From Sunxiuqinia sp965230765 (GTDB taxonomy: Bacteria > Bacteroidota > Bacteroidia > Bacteroidales > Prolixibacteraceae), in assembly GCA_965230765.1 (NCBI GenBank), contig CBDDLR010000001.1, positions 2,728,001 to 2,792,000 on the forward strand: a DNA stretch of 64,000 bases, written 5' to 3'. The notes beneath the pieces were generated by a model, which made no database searches, had not been told where the DNA came from, and was given only the letters and a program-made list of their open reading frames with translations. Positions within the stretch are counted from its first letter, which is position 1. Each line of letters begins with the position of its first letter. The translations under genes were made by a program, and so were the position numbers. Shown piece by piece: positions 1-8,891 of the stretch.

Positions 1-587
1 CCAATTGCTTTTAATTTTTCGAAAAACTCATTAGCAAACTCCGTTTTTTCTTCTCCATTAAAAATTACACTACCGTATAATAAATCTGTTGGTGTAGGAA
101 ATACGTCTTTAATTGAACATGAAAAATATTGGTTTTCTGGAATCTCCAATGAAACTTTATTTTCACTAATCAAGAAATTTGATTGAATCGAAAAATCAAA
201 AGTTCTAACCGTAAAAGTATAATCTCCCGATTTAAGAGAATTCTCAGGTATAAAAAAATCTCCGTCTGAAATGCATAGATTATCTGTTTTATTTGGACTT
301 GGAAATACAGGACATTTTCCTTCGTCAATTTTGTCAATTAAATAAATATCGATACTTCTCTGTTTATTATCAATTTTGTATTCAAAGATTAATTCATAGA
401 AATTCTCAAAACGTTGGGCTTCATAAAACTCAAATACAAATCCTCTTCCTTCTTCTCCAAAGATTTTATGATTCCACCACAAATTTAGTCCTTCAGAGCT
501 TAAAAGTGAGTTTCTATCAAATTCATCTTTCTGACAACCAAATATCAAAACTCCAATTAGGATTAAGCAAATCAATTTTTCGTTCAT
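1..587 (-). CDS. lipoprotein of unknown function (partial, runs off left edge)
   Basis: The first 195 codons are visible and no stop occurs before base 1, so the C-terminus lies outside the window. A short charged start is followed by a hydrophobic run and a lipobox (LIFGC, Cys18), so the product should be a lipid-anchored periplasmic or outer-membrane protein. The rest is acidic and aromatic-rich with a Cys pair near residues 90 and 103 and no family I recognise. The ATG lies 130 bp from the cassette core at 717-723, a longer leader than most cassettes here have, so it may carry its own promoter. The reading frame is secure; the function is unknown. Confidence 0.8.
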   Translation of the reverse strand, partial: MNEKLICLILIGVLIFGCQKDEFDRNSLLSSEGLNLWWNHKIFGEEGRGFVFEFYEAQRFENFYELIFEYKIDNKQRSIDIYLIDKIDEGKCPVFPSPNKTDNLCISDGDFFIPENSLKSGDYTFTVRTFDFSIQSNFLISENKVSLEIPENQYFSCSIKDVFPTPTDLLYGSVIFNGEEKTEFANEFFEKLKAI

Positions 588-716
588 AGTTTTTATTTTT
601 TTGATAGATGCTTCATTGCTTTTTTGGTTGCTTATTCCCTCAGCATTGAAGCACATTTCTTTTGGATGATAGGGAACGTAAGTTTCCCAGACAAAAGTCA
701 GCTTTAGCTGAATTTG

Positions 717-849
717 CCATAACGGTCACTTGTAAGTTGTCGGGGCGGATTTCGAAGAGCGTTCCAGTCCGCCAGGACGGAACGATGATGCGAGAGCAGC
801 AGTTGCAGTGCCGCACCAGCCCCGCTCTGAAATATGTACTTTGTTATAG
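717..849 (-). repeat. attC site, class 5 hybrid
   Basis: Closes the cassette of the 240-aa secreted protein. R'' CTATAAC and R' GTTATGG on the minus strand. The right arm is class 5 (GCTCTGAAATATGTAC) while the left outer arm reads like class 3 (CACTTGTAAGTTGTCG), so the two arms pair poorly: a mosaic site. Confidence 0.8.
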
Positions 850-861
850 CCAGTAATTTTA

Positions 862-1584
862 TCAATTTGGTTTACATCCTATGTTGTTTACTTTCTTAAG
901 TTGATGCAATTTATCTAAATTCAATCCTGTCTTTACCAAAGAAAAATTATCCAGATTAAATTCATAGATATTATCAGATTCTTTGTTCTCAACCCATTCT
1001 GCAGCGTAGTATTTCCCTGCATTCTCATACCATTTTGAAAGATAAACTGGTAGCTCTTTTGAATAAATAATTTTACTTGTTTCGAAATCGAAAATTGTTA
1101 TTCCTGACAAATCAGAATACCAGTCTGAGATTATAAACCTGTTGTTGTCCGAGATGAAATAATCGCCTCCTGATTCCTTTATTATTTTTCCTTTATTGTC
1201 AATTATTATTAATTGTCCTGAATAGTCACCATATTTTGAACCTATTAAAAAATTGTCATTTGGTTGTCTTTTGTTAAAGCAGATTCCATATGAACTCCCA
1301 ACAGGTTCAATATTTTCAAAATACAATTCATCAATTATTTTATTTTTTCTTGTCGTTTGGATTATTGATTTGCAGTTAAAATCATCACCATTAAATTCTT
1401 TCCTAAAAACTTGAGCGATGGTAATTGTCACTGAACCTAAAGCGAAAGTGTGAAATTCTATATTGTATTCTTTGTCAGAATATTGTTTCCCTTTTATTGA
1501 AACTCCATTTTTAAGTTTATCAAGACTTTGTCCGTTTAGTAAAAGTCCGACAAATAGAAAGCTAATTAATAGTGATAGTCTCAT
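862..1584 (-). CDS. secreted protein of unknown function, 240 aa
   Basis: Residues 1-19 form a Sec signal peptide ending LLLNGQS, so the mature protein is periplasmic or exported. The mature part alternates short beta-strand-like segments (GQLIIIDNKGKIIKES, FIISDWYSDLSGITIFDF) resembling a repeating beta-propeller or WD-like read-out, but no blade motif is clear enough to assign. It is the only gene of its cassette. The ATG is 23 bp from the core GTTATAG, leaving no room for a promoter inside the cassette, so transcription probably comes from the neighbouring attC or an upstream cassette. Frame and start are convincing; the function is unknown. Confidence 0.8.
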   Translation of the reverse strand: MRLSLLISFLFVGLLLNGQSLDKLKNGVSIKGKQYSDKEYNIEFHTFALGSVTITIAQVFRKEFNGDDFNCKSIIQTTRKNKIIDELYFENIEPVGSSYGICFNKRQPNDNFLIGSKYGDYSGQLIIIDNKGKIIKESGGDYFISDNNRFIISDWYSDLSGITIFDFETSKIIYSKELPVYLSKWYENAGKYYAAEWVENKESDNIYEFNLDNFSLVKTGLNLDKLHQLKKVNNIGCKPN

Positions 1585-1606
1585 CTTTTGCTTGTTTTTT
1601 TATTGG

Positions 1607-1738
1607 CTATAACGGTAAATTGTATGAGTAGTGGCAGATTGCGTGACACTTTCCTGTCAAACCGCTACGTAGTTTGAGCGGGCTACAAACCATGATATTT
1701 AGCACCTTACCTGCCATTACTTATACAAAATGTTGCCA
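1607..1738 (-). repeat. attC site, class 8 relative
   Basis: R'' TGGCAAC, R' GTTATAG. Outer arms TTGTATGAGTAGTGGCAG and CTGCCATTACTTATACAA pair perfectly. The stop codon of the SLATT gene (1717-1719) lies inside the right arm, so its last residues are encoded by the attC. Confidence 0.85.
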
Positions 1739-2640
1739 ACAGTTAATTCATTTATTCCACCGCTAATTTTTACAACTCGTTCAATCGGAATTTCATTATT
1801 TTCAAGAATAATTGTTCCTTTTATAGCATAAATCCCTTGATCTAAATTGGTGATCACCTTACTTTCCTGCATTTGTTTAAGTTCAAAGGAGTTGTTGTTA
1901 ATAGTAAATTTTCCTGCCTTTATGTTTTTATAGTTGAAAGTTATTTGAAGAATTCCTTTTTCGGAAGAAACTTTATTTTCAGCCTCCTCCTCTTTTTTTG
2001 CCTTTTCTTCTTCTTTCTTTTTAGTTTCCAACTTGATGCGTTCCTGAGCAAGATTTTGTCTTGCACTTGTCAATTCTGAATCAACTTTGTTTGTTAATGC
2101 AGTGATCTGATTGCGAAGATTAGTACTCCAATTACTCGTTTCATCAATTATTATAGTTCTTAAAGATTTATCTAAATTGAGAATAGTATCAATTTGCAGT
2201 TTCATTAAATCTTCATTTGTTCCATCTAATTGATTAATTGAAATAAATTGCGCTTGATATTCAGATATGACTTTTTCAATTTCAAATTGCGCTTGAATAT
2301 ACCTCATCCACCCTTCGGATAGTCCAAATTGACGATCAATTAGCAATAGTAGACTTGCAAGTACTAATGACCCAACATTCATTGTCAAGATCCTATACTC
2401 CTCTTTGTCTGGTGTGAAATTAATTGTAAGGGCTAAAATCAATGCTAATGCAAAGAGTGCTACAGACCCTATCCTCAAAGTGATTGACCAAATTCTTTTC
2501 CATATAACATGATCAAAGTAAAACTTATGCATTTCATCTGCATAAGCTAAAACACGGTTCAAATAATCGGCTGTGAGTTCATTTGAGATTTCTCCCCACT
2601 TCCGATCTACAGCAATGCTCTTCCATTCTTTTTTTTTCAT
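1717..2640 (-). CDS. SLATT-like two-TM protein with coiled coil and C-terminal beta domain
   Basis: After a soluble start (LTADYLNRVLAYADEMHKFY, residues 22-41), two hydrophobic helices at about 51-71 and 86-103 are followed by a helical stretch (DRQFGLSEGWMRYIQAQFEI). That arrangement is typical of SLATT proteins, two-TM pore-forming effectors linked to nucleotide-activated conflict systems. A Lys/Glu-rich coiled coil (about 195-228) leads to a small beta-rich C-terminal domain. It is the last gene of a three-gene cassette, 25 bp after the outer-membrane protein, and its final codons read through the attC arm. The SLATT assignment is from pattern; a defensive role is inference, since no nucleotide cyclase is next to it. 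Confidence 0.6.
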   Translation of the reverse strand: MKKKEWKSIAVDRKWGEISNELTADYLNRVLAYADEMHKFYFDHVIWKRIWSITLRIGSVALFALALILALTINFTPDKEEYRILTMNVGSLVLASLLLLIDRQFGLSEGWMRYIQAQFEIEKVISEYQAQFISINQLDGTNEDLMKLQIDTILNLDKSLRTIIIDETSNWSTNLRNQITALTNKVDSELTSARQNLAQERIKLETKKKEEEKAKKEEEAENKVSSEKGILQITFNYKNIKAGKFTINNNSFELKQMQESKVITNLDQGIYAIKGTIILENNEIPIERVVKISGGINELTVGNILYK

Positions 2641-2664
2641 ATCTATTCGAATTGTTGCAAACAG

Positions 2665-3708
2665 TTATTTCAAAAGAATTGGAATACCTACATAGAAATT
2701 TATCGAAAAAATATCATCAATGTCTTTTTTTCCTGTTGAGTCATTAAAATCAATGAAGGCGAACTGGAGAGAAGAAATAATATTTGATGAAGACCATTTA
2801 GGATGAATGGATGGTCCTATTGAGAAGTTCCAAGACATCACATCTTCATTGAAATTATATTTTGTTGATAACGATCCAAGAAGTCCAATTCTTGGTCCAA
2901 TTTCATTCCCATTACTATCTTTCTGTAAAAATGGTGTCCATGCGAAATCTAATTTAGGAAGTATAGAAAAATAATCATCCTGAAATTTTGGATATGCTTT
3001 CTCAGTTTTTTGAATCATACCATTGCTTACTGTTGAATCAATGATAACGAAATCCTTTGTTTTCATATCCGATATAGGGTTAATACTATACTGAATTGCC
3101 ATTGACAAAGCAATTATTAAGTTATCAGAATTATTATTAGTTGAAAGAACCCAGTTAAAACCAGGAGTAATATTAAAGATATGAGATACTTTTTTCTCAA
3201 TTGTAATTGAGTCAGTTGTACTTATGCTTCCGAATTTATTTTGTTGCAACCCATAACCAAGTCTAAGAAAGCTATATCTACTTTCTGTCTGAAACTCATC
3301 ACGGTTATTAATCATCTCATAAGATAGTCCTAATCCCGGATTATATTTGCCTCCGCTATAAATCGCATTGGCACCATCAGTTACAGGAACTATAAATTTA
3401 AAATTTCTCCCCTTAAAAGGATTTACATACAATGTATCCGTAATCTTAGTTTTATCTATTTTTGATTCATCAAAGTCTTTCGTAATTTCAATTTTACTGC
3501 CATCCTTCATTACAAGATAACTAATCATTTTACTATGCGTTTTACCATAAGTAAAACGAGCTTCCGACTTGGAAAAATCATATCCGATGTTCATTCCATT
3601 TTCTTGTGAAAAAACAATTCCATTCTCTGTTTTCGCACTCTTCATGTTAACCTGAGCATAAGATAAATTCACACAAAATATGGCTATAATTGGTAATATC
3701 CTTTTCAT
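2665..3708 (-). CDS. predicted outer-membrane beta-barrel protein, 347 aa
   Basis: A signal peptide (residues 1-19, ending NLSYAQ) precedes a sequence with alternating hydrophobic/aromatic strands (FLRLGYGLQ, HIFNITPGFNWVLS, IIALSMAIQYSI, NFSIGPSIHPKW, SINFYVGIPILLK). It ends in a strand, as outer-membrane barrels do, though with Lys rather than Phe last. Residues 20-110 look like a separate soluble segment. It is the middle gene of the cassette, 3 bp after the 99-aa gene and 25 bp before the SLATT-like gene, which implies a single transcript. A barrel is probable; the transported substrate or partner cannot be told. Confidence 0.6.
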   Translation of the reverse strand: MKRILPIIAIFCVNLSYAQVNMKSAKTENGIVFSQENGMNIGYDFSKSEARFTYGKTHSKMISYLVMKDGSKIEITKDFDESKIDKTKITDTLYVNPFKGRNFKFIVPVTDGANAIYSGGKYNPGLGLSYEMINNRDEFQTESRYSFLRLGYGLQQNKFGSISTTDSITIEKKVSHIFNITPGFNWVLSTNNNSDNLIIALSMAIQYSINPISDMKTKDFVIIDSTVSNGMIQKTEKAYPKFQDDYFSILPKLDFAWTPFLQKDSNGNEIGPRIGLLGSLSTKYNFNEDVMSWNFSIGPSIHPKWSSSNIISSLQFAFIDFNDSTGKKDIDDIFSINFYVGIPILLK

Positions 3709-3711
3709 GGC

Positions 3712-4011
3712 TTATAAGTTAAATGATGAAATTTTGAATGAACGTGTTATTCTATTTATTCCGCTCTTTTTTAGCTTACCTTTAATTTCTTTTTTAACGG
3801 AATTAAGAGTCATAGACAATTCATATTCTTGTCCTAATTGTCCTCTAATTACAATGGTTACATCTACAGAGTTATCCATATAAGTTACATTTTCCTCTGC
3901 TTTCCATTTATCACCATGTGAGTAAATATTAAAAGATGTTGTCTCTACCATTAAACCTAGAGGTCCAGGTCTTTTTGAAATTTCAAACTTCGTTACATTT
4001 GTTGTTGGCAT
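3712..4011 (-). CDS. small soluble beta-rich protein of unknown function, 99 aa
   Basis: This is the first gene of the three-gene cassette, 56 bp after the core GTTGCCAAC. It has no signal peptide or membrane segment. Residues 20-70 look like successive beta-strands (TSFNIYSHGDKWKAEENVTY, VDVTIVIRGQ, YELSMTLN), followed by a Lys-rich tail. A cytoplasmic protein leading an operon that also makes an inner-membrane SLATT-like protein and an outer-membrane protein is unusual. It could be a sensor, but I recognise no family. Confidence 0.65.
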   Translation of the reverse strand: MPTTNVTKFEISKRPGPLGLMVETTSFNIYSHGDKWKAEENVTYMDNSVDVTIVIRGQLGQEYELSMTLNSVKKEIKGKLKKSGINRITRSFKISSFNL

Positions 4012-4066
4012 ATTTTTATGGTTTTAGTTTCGTTTAGATTTAATTATAACCTATCTGTCTAATTGT

Positions 4067-4198
4067 TGGCAACGGTCACTTGTATGTGGTCGGGCGGGCT
4101 TTCGTGCAGAAATCCAGTCAGACCCGCAGGAAAGTGGGCGAAAGGTCTGACTTGTCAAACCGATAAAAGCCCCGCCTGCCATATACAATTTGTTGTAC
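4067..4198 (-). repeat. attC site, class 1
   Basis: R'' GTACAAC, R' GTTGCCA. Arms GTATGTGGTCGGGCGGG and CCCCGCCTGCCATATAC. Its R'' does not match the core at the start of its own cassette (GTTACCA at 4792): the GNAT cassette has unmatched ends. Confidence 0.87.
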
Positions 4199-4205
4199 AC
4201 CGTAT

Positions 4206-4766
4206 TTATTTTAGTTTTTTTCTCATCACATAATAATTATCATACTCCTTGTGCATTAGAAATTCGTTTCTTTTATATAATTCCATAGGACCTTTGAAAT
4301 TATTTTCACCCGATTTTCCTTTTCTCGGATATGCTTCAAGATAATCATAGTCTGTATTCGAATAATCCTCAATGACTTTTTCAAGAAGCTTTTGAGAAAT
4401 CCCCTTTCTTCTGTAATCAGGGTGGATTAAAAAACAAACAACTGAGCAAACTTTATCATTTGGATTATCGATCAAATCAAAATCTCTTAATAATCGTTGA
4501 TAATTTAATCTATTGTTTGCATTACACCATCCAATCGGTTTACCATTCTCAAAAACCAAATAACCTTGTAGCTCGTTCTCATCTATGCGATTAATTATCA
4601 ATGAGCGACTCATATCACGTGTACAAGTTTCGACATCTCCGAGGAAATGATAGTCATTACAATAACATTTTGACCATTCAGGGTTTTCTTTATGAATCAT
4701 ATTATCAAAAAGAGACAAGTAATCGTCTTTTAAATCTTTGGTCAATGGTCTAATTTCAACATTCAT
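4206..4766 (-). CDS. GNAT-family N-acetyltransferase
   Basis: The GNAT fold is recognisable from an N-terminal beta-alpha unit, a strand with ENGKPIGWCNA (residues 74-84), and motif A around 113-127 (FLIHPDYRRKGISQK). The last carries the R-x-x-G-x-S/A acetyl-CoA pyrophosphate loop. Family members transfer an acetyl group from acetyl-CoA to an amine; the substrate here is unknown. N-acetyltransferases are common integron cargo. It is alone in its cassette and cytoplasmic. The ends of the cassette do not pair (GTTGTAC against TGGTAAC), so this cassette may have recombined within its attC. Confidence 0.85.
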   Translation of the reverse strand: MNVEIRPLTKDLKDDYLSLFDNMIHKENPEWSKCYCNDYHFLGDVETCTRDMSRSLIINRIDENELQGYLVFENGKPIGWCNANNRLNYQRLLRDFDLIDNPNDKVCSVVCFLIHPDYRRKGISQKLLEKVIEDYSNTDYDYLEAYPRKGKSGENNFKGPMELYKRNEFLMHKEYDNYYVMRKKLK

Positions 4767-4785
4767 TTTTTTCGTCTTTTTTATG

Positions 4786-4917
4786 TGGTAACGGTAAATT
4801 GTATGTGGCGTAGCGGATTACGTGATTCTTTTCTGTCAAGATAGCATTGAAGTACGGGCGAGTGACAAACCTTAAAATACCCGCAAAACCCGCTATGACA
4901 TATACAAAATGTTACCT
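4786..4917 (-). repeat. attC site, class 8
   Basis: Closes the 5.4-kb Dnd-like cassette. R'' AGGTAAC, R' GTTACCA. Arms TTGTATGTGGCGTAGCGG and CCGCTATGACATATACAA (the latter split by one base) pair closely. Confidence 0.85.
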
Positions 4918-5012
4918 GCTGGGTTTAGTCTTTCCATTCATAGGACTTCATAATTTTCAATTTTAGCACTATCCCGATTTTGTTTTTCGGGTCGGCAAAA
5001 AAGCGATGGAAG

Positions 5013-5081
5013 ACAGGCAAGCTCTTTTGCAATTTTTGGTTTGTGCGTCTGCTTGTGCGAATTGCAAATGTGCTTGGCTGT
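5013..5081. repeat. module-bracketing hairpin, copy 1L
   Basis: Left arm CAAGCTCTTTTGCAATT pairs with AATTGCAAATGTGCTTG around a loop TTGGTTTGTGCGTCTGCTTG. The CTCTTT/AATGTG step is mismatched in the same way in all six copies, and the stem continues outward as ACAG/CTGT. It sits between the attC at 4786 and the AlbA_2 gene. See the finding on hairpin-bounded modules. Confidence 0.8.
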
Positions 5082-5103
5082 GTGGGCTGGCTTAATTTAT
5101 TAA

Positions 5104-5130
5104 TGTGCAATATGTGCAATTATTGTGCAA
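5104..5130. repeat. three iterons TGTGCAAT, spacing 9 and 11
   Basis: TGTGCAAT occurs at 5104, 5113 and 5124, between the AlbA_2 stop codon and hairpin 1L. The other AlbA_2 gene has three TGAGCCAAT units (40442, 40451, 40462) with exactly the same 9 and 11 bp spacing but a different sequence. Probably binding sites whose specificity diverged with the protein. Confidence 0.65.
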
Positions 5131-6456
5131 TCAACTATTTTTAATAACGTAATAAGCTCCAGCTCCCTTTTGTCCACTACTTTCCAATAATTCTTTATTC
5201 ACTAACTCAGTAAGGTCATTACTTGCAGTGTTTCTTGAGCAATCATTTATACTCTGATATTCACTATTCGTAATCTTACCTTTTTCTTTGACGTATTTCA
5301 AAGCTTCAATTTGCCTCGGGTTTAATCCAAGAGATTCAAAATACTCAACGTTGAAATTATCTTTCCTAAACTCCACCCAAAAACCCGACATGTCGTAATA
5401 ATATTTGGGCTGGGGAATGCCAAACTGAATACATTCGTTAATAATTTTAATCGTTCCTCTTCCCCAGGATTCGATATACCCACTTCTAAAAAGAGCATTT
5501 GCAATGTCCGGATTGTAGGGTTTTGATGGATGTTTAGTCAACAATTTCTCAATTGTCCAGTTTTCAGGTAACTGTCCCTCATTCCAGAAAATCAACTTGT
5601 CGTTATAAACGCTGATTTGGATTGGTACACCACCAGAATAATCTTTATGGCAAACAGCATTTAATAGTGCTTCACGAACAGCATTTTTTGGATATTCAAA
5701 CTTTTCAATCCTGTTTAAGCCTTCATAGCTAATTGATGATTTGATGTATTTGGAGAAAAGTAAATCCATAGTTTTCTCAACCTGTTCAAAAATATTTCCC
5801 GTAATTTCATCCTGAAATTTCAATTCATCATCGGTCTCGAAATATCCAATTTTAATAAATGCACCAGTAATGTATTTTGTTGGTTTGGGATGAAACAATA
5901 GAATTGCAGCTCGTTTCAGGTAATCATTTTCAATCAACTGCAAATTGTCCGCCAAATCTTCGTCCGTATCTGTTAAAACATCATCTTCAATTCGCTGCGC
6001 TTTAACCGCTTTTTTTCTGAAAAAATCAAAAGTTTCATTCTTTAAATCGGCAATTGAAATATTTGGAACAGGAACACCATCCCACTTTTTTCCTTTGCGC
6101 TCCAACATAAATTTATCGAGAGATGCTCCTTTTAATTCTTGTTTTGTGCTACCACTCCGATAATGATATTGTCCTTTGTAGTTTACTGGGTTTGGATAAG
6201 GTTCTACAATTATTTCAATAAACTGCTTTTCATTTTCGCCCAATAAATTTATGTCGCAAACAACACCTAAGTTGGTAACAATTTTATTGGGTAGGTTATC
6301 CATCAATCTTTTAGCATTGTCAATGCCAACAACTTCACCTTTGTCGTTTTTGCCGATGTAGATTTTGCCTCCTTGTGCATTTGCAAAACCGCAAATCCAT
6401 TTAAGGTATTCATCGCGCCAGCTTTCTTTCCACTCTATGTTTTGACTTTCTGCCAT
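5131..6456 (-). CDS. AlbA_2 (Schlafen-like) DNA-binding/ATPase-fold protein, COG2865 type
   Basis: The N-terminus (residues 4-30, SQNIEWKESWRDEYLKWICG then FANAQGG) is the AlbA_2 signature. The middle (about 245-350) has the GHKL-like region with REALLNAVCHKDY and GYIESWGRGTIKI, and residues about 375-441 form a winged helix (NPRQIEALKYVKEKGKITNS). Such proteins are putative regulators or RecG-like accessory ATPases, often in defence loci. It is the last gene of the dndC-like operon, 3 bp after the ATPase. It has a close paralogue at 40459-41787 in the same position of another hairpin-bounded module, and three iterons follow its stop codon. Confidence 0.8.
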   Translation of the reverse strand: MAESQNIEWKESWRDEYLKWICGFANAQGGKIYIGKNDKGEVVGIDNAKRLMDNLPNKIVTNLGVVCDINLLGENEKQFIEIIVEPYPNPVNYKGQYHYRSGSTKQELKGASLDKFMLERKGKKWDGVPVPNISIADLKNETFDFFRKKAVKAQRIEDDVLTDTDEDLADNLQLIENDYLKRAAILLFHPKPTKYITGAFIKIGYFETDDELKFQDEITGNIFEQVEKTMDLLFSKYIKSSISYEGLNRIEKFEYPKNAVREALLNAVCHKDYSGGVPIQISVYNDKLIFWNEGQLPENWTIEKLLTKHPSKPYNPDIANALFRSGYIESWGRGTIKIINECIQFGIPQPKYYYDMSGFWVEFRKDNFNVEYFESLGLNPRQIEALKYVKEKGKITNSEYQSINDCSRNTASNDLTELVNKELLESSGQKGAGAYYVIKNS

Positions 6457-6459
6457 TAA

Positions 6460-7920
6460 TTAACAAACATTAAAAATTTTGGCTCTTTCGTATTCCTTAA
6501 TATTTGAAATCGCCTGCCTGTTTTGAATTTTCTCCATTGAGCGAGCTACTTTAGTACTTTCCTTATCGCTAAAACCAAGGAATTTGTTTATTACTTTCAA
6601 TTCATTCTTGCTTTTAATATTCATCAAGAAAGCAGTTTCACACATGCTTGAAAAATCGAATGAAGGTTGATTAAACTCTTCAATACCTTGAGATAATAAT
6701 ACTACAGATACTCCTTTTGAACGGATTTCGCGCAAAATCTTTTCAAGTATTTCTTTTGATTTTTTGTCTTTGAAAACGTTATGAGCTTCATCTATTATTA
6801 AAACATACCTCATTCCTTTCATATCATTTTCAACAACAGAATTTTCCATATTCATGAAAGTGTTGTAAATGTAATTTATAATTAGGAATGCGGCTGTAAA
6901 CCGAACATTTCGACTCAAATCGCCGGATAAACTTAAATAATAGTTTTGATTTAAAAATGAACCATCAGAGTTCGTGTCGAACAAATTAATTTCGCTTAAA
7001 CCAATTAATATTTCGGTTAGAGTGCTGGGCTTGTCTCCAGCAATCTCATAAACGTTATTGAGAATTTCTTTTAAAGTTGGGTATTTTCCACTATGATGAT
7101 TGTCAAAAGCTTGTTTTGTTGCTTCTTTTAAATGTTGAACCTGAACCTTTCCCAACCCCGCATAATCCGTAATAATATCGACAAATTTATTTATGCCCAA
7201 TATCTTATTGTTAGCATTGATATTATCTATAAACGACAGTGGATTAACAGGGAATGGCTTATGCGGCGTATCAATCAAATTTGCTTGTGTATTTCTAAAG
7301 AAATTTTTGAATTCATTGCTTTCTTTTTCCGATTCGCTAATTCCTTTAAAATCGAGGAAAATGAAGTTTGTTCGGAAATTACTTGCTTCAACGATTCGTT
7401 CTAAAAGTCTTTGGGCAAAATAGGTTTTACCAGAACCGGATTGTCCAGCAACTGCTATGTGAGCATTGCTATACAAGATTGTGTCATTTGGCGTGAAGTA
7501 AATATCTTTTCCTTCATCGTCCTTGCCAACCAGTAATTTCCAAGGATTACAAGACAATGTTTTTTCGATATTTTGACTGTAATTATCAACATGTTCTAAT
7601 CCGACAATGGCGTTTTCAAGCTCGGAAATACCACTATCAATACTGTCAATTAGAAAGTCGAATCCTGAATAATTTGCATTGTCCTCAAACAGTTTATTAA
7701 TGTGTTCCAAGCCGTGGTCAACATGCATTTTTACGAACTTTCCAATATCTGTATTTGATTTGTGAAAACTATAATGCTGGCAAATTAATGCAATGTAGTA
7801 ATCTTTGTATTTCCCAAAAAAAGTATCATCCTTGTAAGATTTCCCTTTTGAATCTTTCAGGTTTTGAGTGATGGAAAAGCTGCTCAAATGAGTATTTATA
7901 TGTTGGCTGCGCAGATTCAT
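6460..7920 (-). CDS. HerA/FtsK-type ATPase, possible DndE-like N-terminal domain
   Basis: The C-terminal two thirds is a HerA-like NTPase: Walker A GQSGSGKT (159-166), IFLDFKG (187-193), Walker B LIIDEAHNVF (374-383), a helix with LREIRSKGVSVVLLSQ (sensor region). HerA ATPases pump or translocate DNA. Residues 1-110 are distinct; the stretch HVDHGLEHINKLF (66-78) and the small helical layout recall DndE, the nick-binding subunit of DNA phosphorothioation systems, but this resemblance is weak and needs a profile search. The gene overlaps the HNH gene by 4 bp (ATGA), so translation is coupled. In classical dnd loci DndD (SMC-like) supplies the ATPase; none is here, so this protein may replace it. 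Confidence 0.7.
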   Translation of the reverse strand: MNLRSQHINTHLSSFSITQNLKDSKGKSYKDDTFFGKYKDYYIALICQHYSFHKSNTDIGKFVKMHVDHGLEHINKLFEDNANYSGFDFLIDSIDSGISELENAIVGLEHVDNYSQNIEKTLSCNPWKLLVGKDDEGKDIYFTPNDTILYSNAHIAVAGQSGSGKTYFAQRLLERIVEASNFRTNFIFLDFKGISESEKESNEFKNFFRNTQANLIDTPHKPFPVNPLSFIDNINANNKILGINKFVDIITDYAGLGKVQVQHLKEATKQAFDNHHSGKYPTLKEILNNVYEIAGDKPSTLTEILIGLSEINLFDTNSDGSFLNQNYYLSLSGDLSRNVRFTAAFLIINYIYNTFMNMENSVVENDMKGMRYVLIIDEAHNVFKDKKSKEILEKILREIRSKGVSVVLLSQGIEEFNQPSFDFSSMCETAFLMNIKSKNELKVINKFLGFSDKESTKVARSMEKIQNRQAISNIKEYERAKIFNVC

Positions 7921-8882
7921 CCTTTAAAAATATTAAAGTTATGCCAACGGATATTTTCTACAGAAGGATAAAACTTTTCTTCGGCAGGCAATTGAATTTG
8001 TTTTCCTCGAAACTGAGTTAGTGAATAATCAGTTTTGTTTTCGCTAAATTTTGTTGAAATAAGTACATTAAAATTTTCATCTATTGATAATAAACCTCTG
8101 TCAAAAGCTCTGTGGAGATTGGGACAAAGTGCTAATCCATTTGATATTGTGTCGTTATTACTTTCAGAAAATGGAACAATATGACAAGCATCAATCATTG
8201 AAATATTAACTACACTGTCAATTCTTAATTCTGAAATACAACATGTGTAATTATATATTTTAGGAATCTCGCGTTTAAAAACATTGCTCCGAATAAATAT
8301 TTCTTCCTGGTATGATTCTTCTTTTAATTCTTTTCTAAGTTCTAAAAGTCTTTTTGAATAAACTTCTGAATCTTCGTTTGCAATTTGATTTTCAATATCA
8401 TTCAAATATGAATTATGTCCGTAATTACCTTTTGTTTCATGAAAGTAAGAATCTAAAACAAATTGTTTTGCAATCTGGTTGTTTTCAGGAATAAGAAGTA
8501 ATTCAAATAATTCGTTGTCAATCAATGCATATTTTACGGCTGTTGTGATATTTTGCAGACTTCTCATCGAACTTTTTGATTTTACCCAAATCTCACAACC
8601 TTTATTTGGAACAAGTTTCCAAAACGGTTCTGAATTCATATGATAATAAGGTAAAGCAAAGAGGCATTGATGGTTTGATGTTACCAAACTATTCCAGTTT
8701 GATTTGAAAAGTCCTACAAATTCAGGAGAAATGGAAATCTTATTGTTTGAGAACAGACCGTTTCTAATTCCTTGAAAAAGGCTCAATAACAAAATCGGTT
8801 TATGAGGAGCACCTCCATTTTTATAGTCTCGCCTGAGTTTCTCAAAACGGTTCAAATAATATTTTAAATTTTTATTCTTCAA
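7917..8882 (-). CDS. SBD-HNH endonuclease (phosphorothioate-sensing restriction type)
   Basis: Residues about 10-150 resemble the sulfur-binding domain of ScoMcrA-type enzymes, marked by GGAPHKPILLL at 23-33. Residues 211-265 are an HNH nuclease: Cys214/215, DACHIVPFSE (231-240), NGLALCPNLHRAFD (248-261). Members with this architecture bind phosphorothioated DNA and cleave nearby. Being next to a DndC-like sulfurtransferase makes sulfur recognition credible here. Normally such enzymes attack foreign PT DNA, so in the same operon as a PT writer it must be inhibited by, or specific for the absence of, the host pattern. It starts with TTG 10 bp after dndC. Domain calls come from motifs; the biochemical role is inference. 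Confidence 0.75.
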   Translation of the reverse strand: MKNKNLKYYLNRFEKLRRDYKNGGAPHKPILLLSLFQGIRNGLFSNNKISISPEFVGLFKSNWNSLVTSNHQCLFALPYYHMNSEPFWKLVPNKGCEIWVKSKSSMRSLQNITTAVKYALIDNELFELLLIPENNQIAKQFVLDSYFHETKGNYGHNSYLNDIENQIANEDSEVYSKRLLELRKELKEESYQEEIFIRSNVFKREIPKIYNYTCCISELRIDSVVNISMIDACHIVPFSESNNDTISNGLALCPNLHRAFDRGLLSIDENFNVLISTKFSENKTDYSLTQFRGKQIQLPAEEKFYPSVENIRWHNFNIFKG

Positions 8883-8891
8883 TTTTGTTAT

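Noticed and set aside
293..589. 98-aa plus-strand frame
   Set aside because: Shadow of the lipoprotein gene on the other strand.
4925..5119. 64-aa minus-strand frame at the left end of module 1
   Set aside because: Crosses the hairpin 1L; repetitive Gln/Pro-rich start comes from the iterons.
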